From: CAIYMF01 sp943329595
GTDB lineage: Bacteria > Actinomycetota > Actinomycetes > S36-B12 > CAIYMF01
Direction of reading: 5' to 3'
Assembly: GCA_943329595.2 (NCBI GenBank)
Contig: CALQEM020000027.1
Location: forward strand, 1-24,521
Length of the DNA: 24,521 nucleotides
Shown: positions 15,100 to 21,864 of the stretch, piece by piece
How the letters are laid out: every line of letters starts with the position of its first letter
Position numbering within the stretch: position 1 is the stretch's first letter
Notes under the pieces: generated by a model
The model's input: only the letters and a program-made list of their open reading frames with translations
The model's database searches: none
What the model was told of the DNA's origin: nothing
Program-made: the position numbers and the translations under genes

Positions 15100-15996
15100 A
15101 TGAGTGATTGGAGAGCAGTGACACCCTTCGAGCAAGAGCAGGTGGCGCTGGGCCAAGCCTTTGGCACGTACGCGCTCCGCGAACTCAAGGCACTGTGTGA
15201 TCGCCTTGGTTTGCCTCTATTCCTGGATGCTGGAACACTCCTTGGCGCTTTCCGGGAAGGAGGGTGGATTCCTTGGGACGACGATGTAGACGTACTCATG
15301 CATCGTCGTGATTTCTTATCTCTGGCCGTTCACGCCCAAGACCTGCCCGCGGATCTTGCATTGAGGGACCCGCGAGATGGGGAGAGTCTCTCAGTTGTCC
15401 CGCGAATTGTGCTCGTGAGAAGCGAAGTGGAATTAGTAGATAGATTTGGAATTCGAATCCCGGAGTGCCAAAAAGTTGCACTTGATATCTTTCTGCTGGA
15501 CCCTGGACCTCAGAGCGCTGCCGTGGCGATCATATGGGTGAAGATTCTCCACATTGTGCGGATGATGTTGGCGCTTCGTGGTACGTCGCTCATAGGGATC
15601 GGGAAGGCTCGAGAGGGCCTGCGCCCGTCAGTCGCCGCGTCAGGGCTCCGTGCTGTGTCCCTTTGCTTGCCTGCGAGTGTGTTGAGGAGCGTTCATTGGA
15701 GGATTGCTAGTGTATTTCACCGGAAGACGTCTGGAAGTGTTCTGTACTGCCTTGGCCATTCTTCTAGGCAATTTTCGAACGCATTGCCTCGCGAATGGTT
15801 TGCTTCAGACACCATTCTGTTCGAGGGTGAGGAATATCTCGCGCCTCGCCCAGAGCCCTACCTGAGATTGCACTATGGCGCGACTTTCCACGAGCCGCCG
15901 CCTCAGCATCAGCGTAGGCCGCATCGCTGGGCAAGATTTTGTGCGGAACTGAACGGTCAGCGGTGGAGCCTGACGGCGGGGCCTTTCAGGCCCTAG
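15100..15996 (+). CDS. licD-like: LicD-family phosphotransferase (nucleotidyltransferase fold)
   Basis: A protein of about 298 residues from ATG 15100 (AGGGG just upstream), 41 bases past the IS end. The LicD/fukutin family moves phospho-substituents (phosphocholine, ribitol-phosphate, glycerol-phosphate) from CDP-activated donors to glycans. The core motif reads LFLDAGTLLGAFREGGWIPWDDDVDVLMHRRDF (residues about 41-73), with the two metal-binding aspartates in DDDVDV. VALDIFLLDPGP follows at about 126, and LRLHYGATFHEPPPQHQR near 270 matches the C-terminal YG..Y..PP pattern. There is no signal peptide; one hydrophobic stretch near 140 could anchor it to the membrane. The next gene encodes a CDP-glycerol-forming enzyme, which points to glycerol-phosphate as donor group. 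AT-rich codons and the IS upstream suggest acquisition. Confidence 0.85.
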   Translation: MSDWRAVTPFEQEQVALGQAFGTYALRELKALCDRLGLPLFLDAGTLLGAFREGGWIPWDDDVDVLMHRRDFLSLAVHAQDLPADLALRDPRDGESLSVVPRIVLVRSEVELVDRFGIRIPECQKVALDIFLLDPGPQSAAVAIIWVKILHIVRMMLALRGTSLIGIGKAREGLRPSVAASGLRAVSLCLPASVLRSVHWRIASVFHRKTSGSVLYCLGHSSRQFSNALPREWFASDTILFEGEEYLAPRPEPYLRLHYGATFHEPPPQHQRRPHRWARFCAELNGQRWSLTAGPFRP

Positions 15997-16096
15997 TACA
16001 CGTGGCACAAGTGACTGAGTAGCTCATGCCACCTTTTCTGGCACTTGTCGACACTGTTGGCGTCTCCACTGGCGCCGTGCGCCCTTGGACGTGATC

Positions 16097-16105
16097 TGAT
16101 AAATT
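16097..16105 (+). promoter_or_regulatory. Candidate extended -10 promoter of the cytidylyltransferase gene
   Basis: TGA followed directly by TAAATT (16100-16105) forms an extended -10 box ending six bases before ATG 16112. No Shine-Dalgarno sequence is present, so the message may be leaderless. No -35 box stands out. Confidence 0.35.
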
Positions 16106-16111
16106 GCCGTG

Positions 16112-16525
16112 ATGGAATCTGTGACACTCACGTACGGGACTTTCGACCTCTTTCACATCGGGCACCTCAATTTGCTTGAGAGGGCGGCTTCTTTGGGTCT
16201 CCCGCTTTATGTTGGTGTGTCAACGGAGATGTTCAATGCGGCCAAGGGCAAGGAGTCCGTGGTTCCCTTTGAAGAGCGCTGTAGAATTGTCAAGGCTTTG
16301 AAGTGTGTGAAAGAGGTATTCCCTGAAGATTCTTGGATCCAGAAGGCGGAGGATATTCAACGGTTCAGCGCGAAGATTCTCGTGATGGGTTCTGACTGGG
16401 AAGGGAAGTTCGACACTTATCTCTCACTTTGCAGTGTGAAATACTTCCCTCGAACCGAAGCAGTATCGACCACGGAAATTCGCCGGAGAACGGCGAGTTT
16501 GTATCGAGGCCCGGGAGTCTCATGA
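16112..16525 (+). CDS. tagD-like: TagD-like glycerol-3-phosphate cytidylyltransferase
   Basis: A 137-residue cytidylyltransferase expected to make CDP-glycerol from CTP and glycerol-3-phosphate. The HxGH nucleotide motif is in YGTFDLFHIGHLNLLERA (about 8-25). FPEDSWIQKAEDI, LVMGSDWEGKFD and YFPRTEAVSTTEI follow the TagD/GCT pattern closely, including the RTxxxSTTxI signature and the usual length of about 130. ATG at 16112 and GTG at 16109 are both possible; ATG is chosen because a -10-like box sits six bases upstream and no ribosome site exists. It lies 115 bases after licD-like on the same strand, likely its functional partner. Base composition is visibly lower in GC than neighbouring core genes. 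CDP-ethanolamine or another CDP-alcohol is a less likely product. Confidence 0.87.
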   Translation: MESVTLTYGTFDLFHIGHLNLLERAASLGLPLYVGVSTEMFNAAKGKESVVPFEERCRIVKALKCVKEVFPEDSWIQKAEDIQRFSAKILVMGSDWEGKFDTYLSLCSVKYFPRTEAVSTTEIRRRTASLYRGPGVS

Positions 16526-16702
16526 GTGCCGTCACAAGTGAGCCGTCCGGCCGTGCCACTTCGTGATGCTGCCCCTACCGCACACTCATGTCCAAGGAAT
16601 CAACGCCGACTTTGCCGAGTGATATGAGGGTTTGATGAGATTTGGATCTTCAATCGGCTGTCCACATCTAGCGAAGACTGTCAAGAAATTGAGCGAAGAG
16701 GA

Positions 16703-17377
16703 CTAAAAGATGTCGGCAATGGCCGCTAGGGAAGCGATCTCTCGGACGTGCGTCGGGCTTGGTTTGCCCTCATGGATGCTACCGTGTCGCCGAATGCGAA
16801 TCACTCTCCAACCCAATTCCAAGGGTCCGGCTAAATCACGATCCGGGTTGTCGCCTATGTACGTCAGGTTGCCGGAGGCGAGTCCGAGTACACGTTGCAT
16901 TTCCCTGAAAGCCCATTGATGAGGTTTGTCGAAGCTTGGACCCTTCTGTCCGGAGTATCGAATGCATTCGAATGCTTGTTGGATGCCGAGGGCCTGCACC
17001 TTTAAAGCTTGAGTACTAGGTAGCCCGCCCGTGAGGAGTGCAATCGGAACCTCGCTCTGGGATGCGTTGGAGAAAAAGGTCTTGGCATCGGGCTCGAGAG
17101 TTATTTCTGGAAAGTGCGAGCGGTAAATCTCGATCAAGGATGTGACAGAACGTACGTCTTCGTGACCACTGAAGCGGGCGATCGCAAGTTCGAAAGTGTT
17201 TCCTCGAATACCTGCTTGGAAGAGAGCCCAGCAGTAGTTGCCGAATCCAAGCCAGCCAAAGTTTTCGTGAGCCCATGCATCGGCCGCCTGAAAGCCAGAT
17301 CTGACGTAGTCCCTTTCCAGATATAGCGTGTCGTCAAGATCCAATACAACTATGTTATCCGACATGATGTGAACCAT
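16703..17377 (-). CDS. HAD-superfamily hydrolase
   Basis: A 224-residue haloacid-dehalogenase-type phosphatase. Motif I is VVLDLDDTLY with nucleophile D13 and acid/base D15, motif II LLTGG near 115, motif III lysine near GPSFDKPHQWAF, and motif IV YIGDNPDRDLAGP. The alpha-helical cap follows motif I (LERDYVRSGFQAADAW), as in C1-cap enzymes. The start may be ATG 17377 or the internal ATG 17365 (MSDNIVVLDLD), which shortens the overlap with the upstream ATP-grasp gene from 23 to 11 bases. The overlap implies one transcription unit with the ATP-grasp and Wzc-type genes. It probably removes a phosphate from a sugar, polyol or phospho-intermediate used for glycan decoration; the substrate is unknown. 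GC is lower than in the kinase gene upstream. Confidence 0.85.
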   Translation of the reverse strand: MVHIMSDNIVVLDLDDTLYLERDYVRSGFQAADAWAHENFGWLGFGNYCWALFQAGIRGNTFELAIARFSGHEDVRSVTSLIEIYRSHFPEITLEPDAKTFFSNASQSEVPIALLTGGLPSTQALKVQALGIQQAFECIRYSGQKGPSFDKPHQWAFREMQRVLGLASGNLTYIGDNPDRDLAGPLELGWRVIRIRRHGSIHEGKPSPTHVREIASLAAIADIF

Positions 17378-18341
17378 TCGGGAAGGCGAACACCGCTTGG
17401 TCGTAGCGCGTCATTAGCACATCGCCAAGCCATTGATTGTAGCGAGCAACAGACCCGGGAACTTCGACGTCTTCGAGCAGCCACCTCGGGATTTGCGCTC
17501 CAGCGGCCCACGCCAGTGGGTCCCCTCCGCCAAAACGAGGATTGAGCTCAAGCACCTGGGGCCCCGCGGGACCGTCAATGACTTGAACGTTGAGAGGCCC
17601 GTAGAGTCCGGGCAACGACTCAACGACCGCTTTCACGAGATCTTCAATCTGTGGATGACGAGTCGTGCGGCCTTTGCTCACTTCTCCGGCACGAACTTCA
17701 ATTCGCAATCGGGGGATCTCCGCGAGAGATGCACCGGACCCATCGACAAAGGAGCTTACCGTGTATTCGTCGCCTTCAATAAAGTCCTGAACCAGCGTAG
17801 AGTCCGAGTCATCAATCGCCCTCAACTCGCTCAGGGAGCAAATAACTCGGACCCCCTTTGAACTTGAGCCCCGAATTGGCTTGACAAGCATAGGTGCGTC
17901 TAGAGCTGTGAATTGAGCAATGGCCTGGCCGCAGGGGATTGTCCGCGGCGTGGGCAGTCCCCTTGAATTCAGGAATTGGGCAGTGGCGACTTTGTCCGAG
18001 GCGACCGCAATCGCCGAAGGGGAAGAGATTGCGATTGTGATTCCCAACGAAGAAAAATGACTTCGTGCCTCAGCTAGGAGTGGTAGCTCTGTGTCGATAG
18101 TAGGGACGACGAGTCTAATTGAATACTTCCGGCAGATATCTTCGAGGTTGTGTAGATAGTCCGACGAGTCAATGGGTGGCACGCTAGCGTGGTGGTCGCT
18201 GAAGAAGGATCCTGGCGCGAGATTTGAGGCATCTGTCGTGACGAGCGGTCCAGTCCATCCCCGATCTTGCATCGCTGCGCGCATCGCGACCAGAAGTTGG
18301 ACTCGGCGTCCCACACTGGTGACGAGCACCCCCCCTGTCAT
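17355..18341 (-). CDS. ATP-grasp ligase (carbamoyl-phosphate-synthase-like fold)
   Basis: A 328-residue ATP-grasp enzyme of the CarB/PylC-like group, which activates a carboxylate as acyl phosphate and joins it to an amine or similar nucleophile. The N-domain opens GVLVTSVGRRVQLLVAMRAAM; SDKVATAQFLNSRGLPTPRT marks the central domain. The P-loop-like ATP segment is MLVKPIRGSSSKGV, and the metal-binding end is VLELNPRFGGGDPLAW. The ATG follows directly after the TAG of the Wzc-type gene, with AGGAGGGG overlapping that stop, giving strong translational coupling. Paired with a HAD phosphatase, it could add an amino acid or acyl group to a precursor of the polysaccharide, but this is inference; no substrate can be read. 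It is soluble, with no signal or membrane segment. Confidence 0.85.
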   Translation of the reverse strand: MTGGVLVTSVGRRVQLLVAMRAAMQDRGWTGPLVTTDASNLAPGSFFSDHHASVPPIDSSDYLHNLEDICRKYSIRLVVPTIDTELPLLAEARSHFSSLGITIAISSPSAIAVASDKVATAQFLNSRGLPTPRTIPCGQAIAQFTALDAPMLVKPIRGSSSKGVRVICSLSELRAIDDSDSTLVQDFIEGDEYTVSSFVDGSGASLAEIPRLRIEVRAGEVSKGRTTRHPQIEDLVKAVVESLPGLYGPLNVQVIDGPAGPQVLELNPRFGGGDPLAWAAGAQIPRWLLEDVEVPGSVARYNQWLGDVLMTRYDQAVFAFPNGSHHVG

Positions 18342-19814
18342 CTACCCCTCCTGCGAGGGAACGATGACCTGCTGGGGGTTAGGCGGCGTTATTTCAGGGG
18401 TGTGCTTCGACGCCTTCTTACGTCGGCCTTTGGACGATGCCGGGCTGTCTGAGTAGCTGTACCCGTACCCGTACCCGTACCCGTACCCGTACCCATACCC
18501 GCGCTTCTTGGTAGGCACGAAGTTGACCACCGTACCCAGCACGCGGGCGTCGACCTGAGAGAGCGAGTCGAGAGCCCGGCGCAGCTGCTCCTTGCGCGTC
18601 TTGCCGTGGCGCACGATGAGCACTGCACCATCCACAGCCGCGCACGTGATGGCGCCGTCGGTCACGGGCAGCAGGGGGCAGGTGTCAACGATCACCATGT
18701 CGAACCGCTCTCGCAGCTCGGCCAGCAGGGCTCGGAAGTTCTTCGAGGCGAGCAGCTCCGAAGGATTGGGCGGAATGGGTCCGGAGGGCAGCACGGTGAG
18801 TAGGCCACGTCCCCACTCGACCAGCGCCTCATCGAGGGCGATCTGACCTGCCAGCACGTTGGTGAGGCCCACCGCGCCCTCGATGCCCAGGTAAGTGGTC
18901 ACTCGGGGGCGGCGCAGGTCGGTCTCCACCAGGCACACACGCATACCGGCCTGACCCATCGTGATGGCCAGGTTGCACGCTGAGGTGGTCTTGCCCTCGC
19001 CGGAGAGCGGAGACGTGATGGCGATGACTGTGGGTGCGTTGTCGACGTCGACGAACTGAAGGTTGGTGCGCAGCCCGCGGAATGCCTCGGAGCGCTGCGC
19101 ACCCTGGTTGAGGGCCACCAGCGGTGAGTCCACGGCGGAGGGGTCATTGCCAATGAGGGCGAGCGGCGTGGCCCCGGTGATCTCGACCACGTCTTCCTGG
19201 TGGTTGATCGTGGTGTCGAGCGCCTGCCGCAGCAGGATCCAGCCCAGCGAGCCGAGCAGGCCCAGCAGAAGGCCGAGCGCAGTATTGAGCAGCGTCTTGG
19301 GCGACGAGGGCGACTTCGGGGTCTCCGCCGGGTCGGTGAGCGACACCTTCACGGGCGCTGCCGTGGCACCCTGGGGAGTCTCCAGCATCTCGATGGTCTT
19401 GCCGAGCTGGATGGAGGTGGCGTTGGCAATTTTGGCCGCAGTCTCGGCATTGCCATACGTGGCGGTCACGTTGATCAGCACCGTGAGCGGCGGGCTGCTG
19501 GCACTCACCTGCTTGCTCAGCTCCTGGGCCGTCTCAGGCAGCCCCAGCTCGGCGATCACCGGGTCGAGCACCTGGGGGCTGGTCACCAATTGCCCGTAGC
19601 TGTTCACGCGCTGCTGGATGAACTGGGCGCCGCCGAGGATGTTGTCGTTGACCGACGAGGTGCTGGAGATGGCCACGAAACTCTGCGCGGTGGCCGTGTA
19701 GGCCTTGGGCTGCAGAAGCGAGAAGCCAAGTCCCAGCAGCCCCCCCAGCACGGTGGCGATCAAAATCACGGGCCAGCCCCGGCGCAGAATGCGCCAGTAC
19801 TCTTCAAGCGTCAT
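18342..19814 (-). CDS. wzc-like: Wzc-type fused polysaccharide co-polymerase and BY-kinase
   Basis: A 490-residue protein when started at ATG 19814, which has AGGGAGAG eight bases upstream; a frame extension to 19850 lacks such a site. It combines a Wzz-type chain-length domain (TM helices about 14-34 and 175-195, extracellular part between) with a cytoplasmic bacterial tyrosine kinase. Kinase motifs are Walker A SPLSGEGKTT (268-277), Walker A' CLVETDLRRP (294-303) and Walker B MVIVDTCP (373-380). The tail has seven Gly-Tyr repeats then SYS (439-454), giving eight tyrosines for autophosphorylation. The extracellular domain is far shorter than proteobacterial Wzc, as in Gram-positive CpsC/CpsD, but fused. 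It controls polymer length and export together with Wzy. It lies downstream of the DUF4012 gene and is coupled to the ATP-grasp gene. Confidence 0.9.
   Translation of the reverse strand: MTLEEYWRILRRGWPVILIATVLGGLLGLGFSLLQPKAYTATAQSFVAISSTSSVNDNILGGAQFIQQRVNSYGQLVTSPQVLDPVIAELGLPETAQELSKQVSASSPPLTVLINVTATYGNAETAAKIANATSIQLGKTIEMLETPQGATAAPVKVSLTDPAETPKSPSSPKTLLNTALGLLLGLLGSLGWILLRQALDTTINHQEDVVEITGATPLALIGNDPSAVDSPLVALNQGAQRSEAFRGLRTNLQFVDVDNAPTVIAITSPLSGEGKTTSACNLAITMGQAGMRVCLVETDLRRPRVTTYLGIEGAVGLTNVLAGQIALDEALVEWGRGLLTVLPSGPIPPNPSELLASKNFRALLAELRERFDMVIVDTCPLLPVTDGAITCAAVDGAVLIVRHGKTRKEQLRRALDSLSQVDARVLGTVVNFVPTKKRGYGYGYGYGYGYGYSYSDSPASSKGRRKKASKHTPEITPPNPQQVIVPSQEG
18459..18500. repeat. 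Hexanucleotide tandem repeat encoding the Gly-Tyr tail
   Basis: Six perfect GTACCC units (18459-18494) plus one ATACCC variant (18495-18500), read on the minus strand as seven Gly-Tyr dipeptides of the Wzc-type kinase. Unit gain or loss keeps the reading frame. Confidence 0.95.
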
Positions 19815-19911
19815 TCTGTGTGCTCTCCCTGAGTTGGTGGGCCCCCGCATGAGCCGTAAATAGTCATAGTATCGGCGGACTTCGCAGGCACGGGCGAACC
19901 TTTGCTACAGA

Positions 19912-21681
19912 TCACGGCTGGCATCCCTGCAGTGACGTGCTCAGACGCGGCGGAATCACCATGGCGGGCAACCGCAGGGTGGGGTTGGGATTGGCCACTG
20001 TGGGCTCGGTGAAGCCCAGCGACAGCGTCGACTTCTGGCCGGGGTCGATACTTATCTTGAAGGTCCACACCGGATGACCGCGATCTGTGCCGCCACCAAC
20101 GGGTTCTAGCTTTCCGTCGAGCGTGGCTTCCATGAGTAGAGCGCCGACGGGTCCATACACGCCCACGAGCATGCGCTCTCCGCCGGCTGTGGCGTTCGGG
20201 TCGTCGTTCCTCACCGTCACCATGCCGGGCAGGCCCGACGTCGGCGCCCGATTCTCCAGCGTGAGGGTTGCGGTAGAGAACTGTGTGGCCGTCTGGTCGC
20301 AGTCACCCGCCGTGTAGCTGGCGGTGGTGTGAATGTAGGCATCGACCTTGTTGCCCGCGCCATTGTTGAGCGCAATGGTCATGTGGGGGCCGGGCGCCTC
20401 GTCGATAACCCCCGCGGCGGGGGTTGTCTCGAGCCAAGCCTGCTCGGCGGCCGTCGTGCTGTAGGCCTGCAGGTGATGACCTTCAACCAGCGGTCCGAAC
20501 CCGCTGGCCAGCGTCTTGAGGTCGAGTGAGCCGCTGGTGAGCTGCTGCAGCGACTGAGCCAGCAGTGAGAGCAGCGCCTGGTCCTTCTTCGCGTCGTCGG
20601 GGTTGTCGACGTACACCTGCCGGGTCACATAATCGGCGGCGCTATCGGCGGTCACGGTGCGCTGGGCCACGGTGACAGGCCCGGTGGCCTTGAGAATCAA
20701 GGCCACCACGTGCGGGTCAACGGCCAGCACGCCGTCGACCTTCTGTTCCATCTGCTTCATTCCTTGCACAGCCATCTGACCGGTGTAGGGGAAGTGCGGA
20801 GAGAGTGTGATCGATTGCCACTCGGCCAGGTCGCGGCCCCACAGGTCCTGGGTGTCTTGGGGCAGCGATGTGTAGTCGAGGGGCTGGTGCACTACCAACT
20901 CGTTGTTGGCGCCTGCGTGGGTGAGAGTGAGTTTGCCGTGGTCGGCCGTGATGAGCGCGTACCCGCCGATGAAGCCACCGGATCCCCGAGCTTCCGAGGG
21001 GTTCTGCAGCAACACCAACCAGGTACGTGGGGCGTCGGCACCCAGTAGCGAGGGAATGTGCTCTGCGGTGTCAGCCGCACCGGCCAGCAGGGGTACGAGG
21101 GTGGGCAGCTGGAGTCGAACCTCAGATACCGCGCGGGCGACCTCAGGCGGCAGGGTGGTGGTATCGATCTGCCCAAGACGGTCGGTTGCCTGCGGAATCG
21201 CTAGGGCGGTGGCGCGCAAGCCCGCGATTGAGCCAGTGATGAGGCTCAGGTCGATGCCGCCGTCGGCCGTGCGCAGTTGGCCGCTGGCCACCGCGTTGAG
21301 CGCTGGCTGGAGCGGTTCGCTGGCGCTGAGCAGGTCATCGATGGTTGCGGCAAGCTCGCGGCCCGAGCGCACCGACGACCCCACCTTGGGCAGTTGCTCG
21401 GCCAGCCACCAGGGTGCGCCCGAGGTGAGCTGGGTGAGACGGTGGGCTGACTCGCGGGCGGTGGGTAGCAACTGGGCCGTTTGGGTGATGTCGAGGGCGG
21501 TAGCTGCGGCCTGGAGATCGGTGAGCGAGGCCGCGAGACTGCGTGCCTCGCGTGCGGCCATCAGGCCGGTGACAGCGAGCCAGCCGGCAGTGAGCAGGAA
21601 TAGCCCCAGCACGATTCCGACGGCGAAGGGCCAGATGCGGCGCCTGCGCCGCTCGGGCACGGGCTCGGGGGAGACCATCAC
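19912..21681 (-). CDS. DUF4012 family membrane-anchored extracellular protein
   Basis: A 589-residue protein with a basic N-terminus (PERRRRRIW), one membrane anchor at about 17-42 and a long extracellular domain. The phrase WLVLLQNPSEARGSGGFIGGYALI (about 220-243) is the hallmark of DUF4012 proteins, which occur in actinobacterial and other Gram-positive polysaccharide loci. A second half contains VDGVLAVDPHVVALILKATGPVTV, resembling the LytR-CpsA-Psr-like fold seen in distant relatives; a role in attaching or handling polymer at the wall is possible but unproven. The start is GTG 21681 or ATG 21678, with AGTAGG close upstream. It is separated from the Wzc-type gene by about 97 bases on the same strand, and faces the PglF-like gene divergently across 183 bases. 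No experimentally known function is claimed. Confidence 0.85.
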   Translation of the reverse strand: MMVSPEPVPERRRRRIWPFAVGIVLGLFLLTAGWLAVTGLMAAREARSLAASLTDLQAAATALDITQTAQLLPTARESAHRLTQLTSGAPWWLAEQLPKVGSSVRSGRELAATIDDLLSASEPLQPALNAVASGQLRTADGGIDLSLITGSIAGLRATALAIPQATDRLGQIDTTTLPPEVARAVSEVRLQLPTLVPLLAGAADTAEHIPSLLGADAPRTWLVLLQNPSEARGSGGFIGGYALITADHGKLTLTHAGANNELVVHQPLDYTSLPQDTQDLWGRDLAEWQSITLSPHFPYTGQMAVQGMKQMEQKVDGVLAVDPHVVALILKATGPVTVAQRTVTADSAADYVTRQVYVDNPDDAKKDQALLSLLAQSLQQLTSGSLDLKTLASGFGPLVEGHHLQAYSTTAAEQAWLETTPAAGVIDEAPGPHMTIALNNGAGNKVDAYIHTTASYTAGDCDQTATQFSTATLTLENRAPTSGLPGMVTVRNDDPNATAGGERMLVGVYGPVGALLMEATLDGKLEPVGGGTDRGHPVWTFKISIDPGQKSTLSLGFTEPTVANPNPTLRLPAMVIPPRLSTSLQGCQP

Positions 21682-21864
21682 CTACTCATGGTCACACATA
21701 CGGGTGACTTGGGCTGAGGGGGTTGTTTGTTGGCCTTTCGGGGATACAGTTGAAAAGTCTTACATTCGTATGAGAAGCGATCAGAACCGACCGCACAGGG
21801 CCTCGGGTAAACGTGGTGCCCATCCCCAGACGATGCGGCATTACTTCGAGCACGTGAGGGGCCA

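Noticed and set aside
18459..18500. Tandem repeat considered as a CRISPR or regulatory array
   Set aside because: The units are six bases with no spacers and lie in frame inside the kinase tail, so it is a coding microsatellite.
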